Shown: positions 22,020-26,971 of the stretch, one piece after another
How the letters are laid out: each line of letters opens with the position of its first letter
Position numbering within the stretch: the first letter of the stretch is position 1
Source of the DNA: SVTX01 sp964629615
GTDB taxonomy: Bacteria; Bacillota; Clostridia; Oscillospirales; CAG-272
Direction of reading: 5' to 3'
Length of the DNA stretch: 26,971 nucleotides
NCBI GenBank assembly: GCA_964629615.1
Contig: CAZVUD010000023.1
Span: 1 to 26,971 of the forward strand
Program-made: the position numbers and the translations under genes
The notes under the pieces: model-generated
The model's database searches: none
Told to the model about the DNA's origin: nothing
Seen by the model: the letters and a program-made list of their open reading frames with translations, nothing else

Positions 22020-23021
22020 TCAATCAGCTCGCTTTTGCATAGATGCAAGCCTTTCTCCCATACCTATCGCCACACAGGACGCAGGATCCTTTGCGACAAG
22101 CGTGCGTATTCCCGTAACACGCTCTATGAGCTTGTCAAGTCCGCGAAGCTGGCTTCCGCCGCCGCAGAGCATTATACCGTTATGCAATATATCTCCCACA
22201 AGCTCGGGCGGTGTCTGCTCTATAACATCGCATATGCTGTCTATAAGTGCGGTCATAGGGCTAAAGGTCGCGCCTATCATCTCTTTTGACGACAGATTTA
22301 TGACCTTTGGCATGCCGAGATTAAGATCTCTGCCCTTGACCTCGACTATCTTTGCATCCTCATGCTCGTATACATCGCCTATCTTTATCTTGACGCCCTC
22401 TGCCGTACGCTCACCTATGAGCACACCATAATTATCCCTTACATACTGCACAATAGACTCATCAAACTGATCTCCGCCTATCTTCACGGTCTTTGATATA
22501 ACTATTCCGCCAAGGGATATAACGGCGATCTCCGTAACACCGCCGCCGATGTCCACGATCATATTGCCGACAGGGGTATCTATATCAAGTCCTGCACCTA
22601 AAGCCGCCGCTATGGGTGAATCTATAAGAAATGTCTTTCTTGCGCCTGCCTCTGTTGCCGCATCAAGTATGGCTCTCTGCTCCACCTCAGACATTTTTGA
22701 GGGCGTGCTTATCATAAGCCTTGGAGCCAGCAGGGTATTCTGGCAGGATCTGCGCACGAAATACTGAAGCATCTTGTATGTCACTTCATACTGATTTATA
22801 GCTCCGTCCTTTAAGGGACGCACAGCTACTATATTGTCAGGCGTTCTTCCTATCATGACCTGCGCCTCGCGTCCGACCTTGATTATCTTGTCCGTTGCGG
22901 TATCGATAGCCACCACAGACGGCTCTCTTGAAACGATTCCTTTATCCTGAACATAAACGAGAACTGTCGCAGTGCCGAGATCTATCGCAATATCCTTAGA
23001 AAGGGTCAAATTTTTTAACAC
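22020..23021 (-). CDS. mreB: MreB/Mbl rod-shape actin homologue
   Basis: A 333-residue actin-like ATPase that forms membrane-associated filaments guiding lateral wall synthesis. Recognisable parts are the phosphate-1 motif DLGTATV (14-20), STPSKMSEVEQRAI, DSPIAAALGAGL, the phosphate-2 region VDIGGGVTEIAVIS, and GGDQFDESI. Length is normal. The start is GTG at 23021 with a GGAGAGGTG site. No mreC or mreD follows, unlike many clostridial mre operons. pepD is downstream instead, so this may be the Mbl or MreBH-type paralogue. A promoter is placed at 23072-23101. I cannot distinguish mreB from mbl on sequence alone. Confidence 0.92.
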   Translation of the reverse strand: MLKNLTLSKDIAIDLGTATVLVYVQDKGIVSREPSVVAIDTATDKIIKVGREAQVMIGRTPDNIVAVRPLKDGAINQYEVTYKMLQYFVRRSCQNTLLAPRLMISTPSKMSEVEQRAILDAATEAGARKTFLIDSPIAAALGAGLDIDTPVGNMIVDIGGGVTEIAVISLGGIVISKTVKIGGDQFDESIVQYVRDNYGVLIGERTAEGVKIKIGDVYEHEDAKIVEVKGRDLNLGMPKVINLSSKEMIGATFSPMTALIDSICDVIEQTPPELVGDILHNGIMLCGGGSQLRGLDKLIERVTGIRTLVAKDPASCVAIGMGERLASMQKRAD

Positions 23022-23071
23022 CGGATCACCTCTCCTTTATATTTGACTGATGCTCACAGTCATCTATGGTA

Positions 23072-23101
23072 ATTATACACCATACAGTATATAAAAGTCA
23101 A
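23072..23101 (-). promoter_or_regulatory. Probable promoter of mreB-pepD
   Basis: TTGACT (23096-23101) and TATAAT (23072-23077) on the minus strand with an 18-base spacer. It departs slightly from the 17-base layout with TGN used by other promoters here. The surrounding 23022-23216 stretch is AT-rich and shows nothing else that I can support. Confidence 0.65.
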
Positions 23102-23211
23102 TCATTTTTTGAAAATTTTAAAATGTTTGTTAAAAATAACGAAAAAATTGATATTTTTGTAACCAATATTCCCGCCATAAAATTTGCAAAGCAATATCAC
23201 CCGTCATAAGG

Positions 23212-23258
23212 CTAATAAAGTTGGCGTGATACTACGGTATGAGTATCACGCCAGCTTT
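23212..23258 (-). terminator. Terminator after comF
   Basis: A 17-bp stem with one G-T wobble: AAAGTTGGCGTGATACT (23217-23233) paired with AGTATCACGCCAGCTTT (23242-23258), 8-base loop. On the minus strand the stem runs into TTTATTAG, a short T-rich tail. It lies 10 bases past the comF stop. Confidence 0.75.
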
Positions 23259-23268
23259 AAATGAGATA

Positions 23269-24024
23269 TTATTTTGTCCTTGCAACAGATGTACACAAAA
23301 CATCCTTTGCGCCGACTTCTTTAAGCAAGCGCTTGCCGTGTGCAAGAGTCGCACCGCTCGTGAGCAGGTCATCTATCAATACAACATATCTGCCACTAAC
23401 TGTATTGCATGCATTTTTCTTAAGAGATATGGAGCTTTTAATATTGTCCCGTCTTTCATCAGCCGATAGCTTCTTTTGCTCACCGCCTCCATGCCTTACA
23501 AACAGATCCTTAAAGCTTTTTTTCGCTCCGTATATTTCGGCAACGCATTCAGCCAGCCTTTTTGCCTGATCAAATCCGTCGCTCGCAACAGCGCTCCTTC
23601 GCCTCGGCATATAAGTAAATATGCACTCCTCGGGATCTATCATATTTTCAGACATATATCTCGACAATGACACCGAGAGCTCATCCGCGGCAAACCTGTG
23701 ATATCTTATATCATTTTTGTGCTTCAGCGCATAAATTATCTTATTTTGCACGCACAGTGGATCATCTGCATGATAATAGAACACCTTCACATGCTCATCT
23801 ATCCTGACCCCTCTGCCGCCAATGCCGCATGTGCATCTGTCCGCAGACATATTGCATCTCTCGCACACTTCAGCCTTTGCCATGCGATATTTAGGCTCAC
23901 ATTTTTCGCATATACAGATATTGCTCTCAACACATCTCCTGACATCTGTAAGCTCTCCGCAACATATACATTTGGGCGGAAACATGATGCATGCAAGCAT
24001 TCTCATCCTCTTATTTTTATTCAT
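23269..24024 (-). CDS. comF: ComF-family phosphoribosyltransferase-like protein
   Basis: A 251-residue ComF/GntX-family protein. The N-terminal part carries cysteine pairs (Cys19, 21, 22, then 38, 42, 54, 57, 64, 66) expected to bind zinc. The C-terminal part has the type I phosphoribosyltransferase PRPP loop VVLIDDLLTSGATL (214-227). In naturally competent Firmicutes ComFC helps bring in transforming DNA at the cytoplasmic face. In non-competent relatives its role is unclear. I chose the ATG at 24024, which overlaps the recD2 stop as ATGA and has GGAGG six bases upstream. The open frame extends further (24063), but that start lies inside recD2 without a site. Translationally coupled to recD2. 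Confidence 0.92.
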   Translation of the reverse strand: MNKNKRMRMLACIMFPPKCICCGELTDVRRCVESNICICEKCEPKYRMAKAEVCERCNMSADRCTCGIGGRGVRIDEHVKVFYYHADDPLCVQNKIIYALKHKNDIRYHRFAADELSVSLSRYMSENMIDPEECIFTYMPRRRSAVASDGFDQAKRLAECVAEIYGAKKSFKDLFVRHGGGEQKKLSADERRDNIKSSISLKKNACNTVSGRYVVLIDDLLTSGATLAHGKRLLKEVGAKDVLCTSVARTK

Positions 24025-26264
24025 GCATTGCCTCCCGACCCACAGAGCCTGTGGCGCAGGCATGTATACCGCACGGAAAAATGATCGTTCTTGACCATTC
24101 TCTCTATGACATCAGAATACCCGACGATTATCACCATTTTCTGCGCTCGCGTTATGGCAGTATAAATAAGATTTCTCGTAAGCAGCATGGGAGATGTGCG
24201 GTAGGCAGGGATTATGACTATGGGATATTCGCATCCCTGAGATTTATGAACTGTAACAGCATATGCATGCTCTATCTCATCAAGGACAGAAGTATCGTAA
24301 ACAACATGCTTATCGTCATACACAATGCTTATCTCACTGCTTGCGGTATCTATCTTTTCTATAATGCCAATATCGCCGTTGAATATGCCCATACCCGTGG
24401 TATCGTCATCGCGCCACCATTCAAGCTCGTAATTATTCTTCACCTGCATGACCCTATCTCCCTCGCGGAAAGTGATCTCTCGGTATTTATATTCCTTCTT
24501 GCCGGCACTTCGCGCATTGAGTGCATCCTGCAAAAGGATATTCAGGTGCTCTGTGCCCGCCTCGCCCTTTCTGGAGGGCGATATCACCTGTGCCTGCTTA
24601 CCCATATCTCCGTATGCGCGCGGCAATCTCGTACTGCAAAGCTCGGTGACCGTCGCAGAGATCTCCCTGTCGCTCTTGCGCGCAAGGAAGAAGAAGTCAT
24701 TGTCCTTCACATCAAGTATCGGCATCTGACCCTGATTTACGGCATGCGCGTTTGTGACTATGAGGGATCTTTTCGCCTGTCTGAATATCTCATTGAGCCT
24801 GACCGTAGAAAATCTTTCAGAGCCTATGATATCGCGCAATACATTTCCCGCGCCGACACTGGGAAGCTGATCGGCATCACCGATAAGTATGAGTCTTGCG
24901 CCCGGCTTTATCGCATGTAAAAGTGAGGACATGAGCATATTGTCTATCATGGATGACTCGTCAACTATAACAACATCCTCGGCAAGCTGATTATTTTCAT
25001 CCCTGCGAAATCCGCTCTTTTCATCATCGCCGCCAAAATCATACTCAAGCAATCTGTGTATGGTCTTAGCCTCACATGTCGTGGATTCCGAAAGCCTTTT
25101 TGCGGCGCGCCCCGTAGGCGCGCAAAGAGCAACCTTCATATCCATATTCAAAAATATGGACAACAGCGCCTTTACTATGGTGGTCTTTCCCGTTCCCGGT
25201 CCGCCCGTGAGTATCATCACACCCGAGCTCAATGCCTCTGTTATTGCCTCCTTTTGCATGGCGGCATATTCAAAGCCGTTAAGGCGCTCTTCTTTTTTTA
25301 TGAACTCATTTATGTCACGCACATCTATGCTCGGACAAAGCCGGTCAAGATATGACAGCTTTTCAGCTATATACTCCTCGCAGGCATAGGATATCCTGTC
25401 AAATATATATTCGCATCCGTCGCATCTGTATATCTTAAGCTCACCTGCTGACAGCATATCGTCTATCGCCTCGTTTACATCTTCTGCAGACGATGAAAGC
25501 AGCTTCGCAGCTTCAGAAGAAAGCATATCTCTCTTTAAGCAGACGTGTCCGTTCGACATTCCGATATTGCTCAATACATATTTGATACCGCTTGACATTC
25601 GCGAAGCCGAATTGATATCCGCGCCTATATTCTTAGCCAGCGCATCCGCCTTTTCAAATCCTATTCCGTCTATCTCCTTGCAGAGTCGCCACGGATCCTT
25701 CTTTGCCACGTCAACAGACGCCGCGCCCCATCTTTTATATATCTTTATAGTCAGAGATGCGCCGAAATACTGCCTAAAGAAGATCATAGCCGTTCTGATC
25801 CCTGCTTTTTGCTTGAATTCCTCGCATATCTGCTTTGCCTTTTTCTGACTCATTCCGGGTATGTCTGAGAGCCACTCGGGGTGGTTCTCAAGCACATCCA
25901 GCGTATTGTCGCCATACATATCCACGATCTTTTGCGCTGTCTTTTTGCCTACTCCCTTTATCGCGCCCGACGAAAGATATCTGAGTATCGCCATGGCGTT
26001 TGCAGGTAACTGCTTTTCATACTGATCCACAGAAAATTGCCTGCCGTATTTGGGGTTGTGCTTCCATTCTCCGTATACCGTAAGTCTGTCGCCCTCGCAT
26101 ATATACGGCATTATACCGTATATGGTCACTATATCATCGTCATCCGTTCCGAGATCGCACACAGTATATCCGTTATCCTCGTTAGTATATATTATGCCCT
26201 CAACGCATCCCGAAAGCTTCTCATACCCATCTGTGTCAAAATAAATATCAGACTCGTCCTGCAT
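24021..26264 (-). CDS. recD2: RecD2-type ATP-dependent DNA helicase
   Basis: A 747-residue SF1B 5'-3' helicase of the RecD2/YrrC group, found in bacteria where RecD works outside RecBCD and linked to DNA repair and replication fork stability. Order: N-terminal OB-like domain (about 17-82), tandem helix-hairpin-helix motifs (about 99-150), helicase core with Walker A TGGPGTGKTT (353-362), Walker B VVIVDESS (431-438), motif III LIGDADQLPSVGAGN (about 460-474), the VHKSQG segment and YTAITRA near the C-terminus. Length fits the family. The ATG at 26264 has GGAGG five bases upstream. The TTG that opens the frame (26276) overlaps that site and is rejected. It lies between metK and comF, with the metK terminator just upstream and no clear promoter of its own. 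Confidence 0.95.
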   Translation of the reverse strand: MQDESDIYFDTDGYEKLSGCVEGIIYTNEDNGYTVCDLGTDDDDIVTIYGIMPYICEGDRLTVYGEWKHNPKYGRQFSVDQYEKQLPANAMAILRYLSSGAIKGVGKKTAQKIVDMYGDNTLDVLENHPEWLSDIPGMSQKKAKQICEEFKQKAGIRTAMIFFRQYFGASLTIKIYKRWGAASVDVAKKDPWRLCKEIDGIGFEKADALAKNIGADINSASRMSSGIKYVLSNIGMSNGHVCLKRDMLSSEAAKLLSSSAEDVNEAIDDMLSAGELKIYRCDGCEYIFDRISYACEEYIAEKLSYLDRLCPSIDVRDINEFIKKEERLNGFEYAAMQKEAITEALSSGVMILTGGPGTGKTTIVKALLSIFLNMDMKVALCAPTGRAAKRLSESTTCEAKTIHRLLEYDFGGDDEKSGFRRDENNQLAEDVVIVDESSMIDNMLMSSLLHAIKPGARLILIGDADQLPSVGAGNVLRDIIGSERFSTVRLNEIFRQAKRSLIVTNAHAVNQGQMPILDVKDNDFFFLARKSDREISATVTELCSTRLPRAYGDMGKQAQVISPSRKGEAGTEHLNILLQDALNARSAGKKEYKYREITFREGDRVMQVKNNYELEWWRDDDTTGMGIFNGDIGIIEKIDTASSEISIVYDDKHVVYDTSVLDEIEHAYAVTVHKSQGCEYPIVIIPAYRTSPMLLTRNLIYTAITRAQKMVIIVGYSDVIERMVKNDHFSVRYTCLRHRLCGSGGNA

Positions 26265-26290
26265 ATATACCTCCAATCATAATGTGTTAC

Positions 26291-26326
26291 AAAAAAGAGG
26301 GGCAAACCGTTAAAACAGTCCCCCTC
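26291..26326 (-). terminator. Intrinsic terminator after metK
   Basis: GAGGGG (26297-26302) and CCCCTC (26321-26326) form a GC-rich stem around an 18-base interior. On the minus strand it is followed by six T residues. It lies between metK and recD2, 27 bases before the recD2 start. Confidence 0.85.
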
Positions 26327-26345
26327 ATATTTAAGAGGCGAAATA

Positions 26346-26971
26346 TCAGAATTCTCCTCTGAGCTTTTCTGCAAGATCAAGCTTTTCCCATGCAACGCCG
26401 AGATCCTCGCGTCCCATATGACCGTATGCCGCAAGGTCACAGTATATCGGACGGCGCAGATCGAAATCGCGGATGATGGCAGCAGGGCGCAGGTCGCAGT
26501 ACTTCTTTATAGCCTCCGAGATCTTAGCCTCATCAACAGTTGCCGTTCCAAACGTATCCACCATTACAGATACGGGATGAGCCACACCGATAGCATATGC
26601 AAGCTGTATCTCGCACTTCTTTGCAAGTCCTGCCGCAACAACGTTCTTGGCAATATATCTTGCCGCATAGCAAGCCGAGCGGTCAACCTTTGTGGGGTCC
26701 TTACCCGAGAAAGCTCCGCCGCCGTGACGTGCATATCCGCCGTATGTATCTACTATTATCTTTCTGCCCGTAAGTCCGGTATCACCTGCAGGTCCGCCTA
26801 TAACAAATCTACCTGTGGGATTTACATATATCTTTGTTTCCTCGTCAAGAAGCTCTGACGGAACGATGGGCTTTATAACATGCTCTATTATGTCTTTTCT
26901 TATCTGCTCAAGGCTAACCGCATCGCTGTGCTGTGATGATACAACAATAGTATCAACTCTTACAGGCACAT
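26346..26971 (-). CDS. metK: S-adenosylmethionine synthetase (C-terminal half, cut by window edge)
   Basis: The C-terminal 208 or so residues of MetK, which makes S-adenosylmethionine from methionine and ATP. The frame is open to the window edge, so the start lies outside. Family signatures seen are VRVDTIVVSSQH, NPTGRFVIGGPAGDTGLTGRK, DTYGG and GGGAFSGKD (the phosphate-binding signature 2), followed by KVDRSACYAARYIAKN. The full enzyme is about 395 residues, so about half is missing. The stop codon is followed by a GC-rich terminator. Any SAM riboswitch would be upstream of the gene and outside the window. Confidence 0.95.
   Translation of the reverse strand, partial: VPVRVDTIVVSSQHSDAVSLEQIRKDIIEHVIKPIVPSELLDEETKIYVNPTGRFVIGGPAGDTGLTGRKIIVDTYGGYARHGGGAFSGKDPTKVDRSACYAARYIAKNVVAAGLAKKCEIQLAYAIGVAHPVSVMVDTFGTATVDEAKISEAIKKYCDLRPAAIIRDFDLRRPIYCDLAAYGHMGREDLGVAWEKLDLAEKLRGEF

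Noticed and set aside
22003..22023. TTG start of pepD overlapping the mreB stop
   Set aside because: The ATG seven codons downstream has a good GGAG site and matches the usual N-terminus.
23022..23216. Riboswitch or structured RNA in the AT-rich gap before mreB
   Set aside because: Only a promoter and weak AT-rich pairing are visible; no known riboswitch core could be recognised.
24025..24063. Upstream start of comF inside recD2
   Set aside because: No ribosome binding site and a non-family N-terminus; the ATG at 24024 has GGAGG.
1..26971. CRISPR array, tRNA/rRNA genes, insertion sequence or prophage
   Set aside because: No regularly spaced repeats, no tRNA-like or rRNA-like sequence noticed, and no transposase, integrase or phage protein among the open frames.

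Overview
The window looks like a chromosomal segment of a low-to-moderate GC Gram-positive anaerobe, most likely a Clostridia member close to the Oscillospiraceae/Ruminococcaceae. This rests on gene content (RecD2 helicase, ComF, RNase M5-like Toprim protein, YitT, PepD, MreB, iron-containing alcohol dehydrogenase, lipoproteins with Thr/Asp/Gly-rich stalks), GGAGG-type ribosome binding sites and some TTG/GTG starts. No taxonomic search was possible. No rRNA, tRNA, CRISPR array, insertion sequence or phage gene is visible.

Sixteen genes are supported, fifteen on the minus strand. From the left: two tandem paralogous membrane glycosyltransferases (72-3441), a PHP-domain phosphoesterase (3551-4411), a YitT-family membrane protein (4558-5415) and an iron-dependent alcohol dehydrogenase (5660-6877) whose promoter overlaps a Rex-like palindrome. 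The only plus-strand gene (7155-9722) encodes a TetM/EF-G-type translational GTPase fused to a complete YacP/Rae1-type NYN nuclease domain. This is the most interesting gene here. A bidirectional terminator separates it from a minus-strand RNase M5-like gene and uppP, which are one base apart, preceded by a U32-family Fe-S enzyme gene.

The middle (12820-17226) holds a 1266-residue surface lipoprotein with a lamin-tail domain, chitobiase-like domain, CotH kinase and RCC1 propeller. It lies directly downstream of a flavin reductase gene and shares its only visible promoter. A repeat-rich intergenic stretch (about 17317-17714) follows, then a class C beta-lactamase-like hydrolase and an orphan solute-binding lipoprotein. 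The right end has mreB-pepD and a metK-recD2-comF cluster; metK is cut by the window edge.

Regulatory sequences are unusually legible. Eight promoters share TTGACA, 17 bases, and a TATAAT-like -10 box preceded by TGN. Most transcription units end in recognisable intrinsic terminators. The genes are mainly housekeeping (translation and RNA quality, cell envelope, DNA repair, peptide use). The accessory character lies in the CotH protein, the glycosyltransferase pair, the solute-binding protein and the 17.3-17.7 kb repeats.
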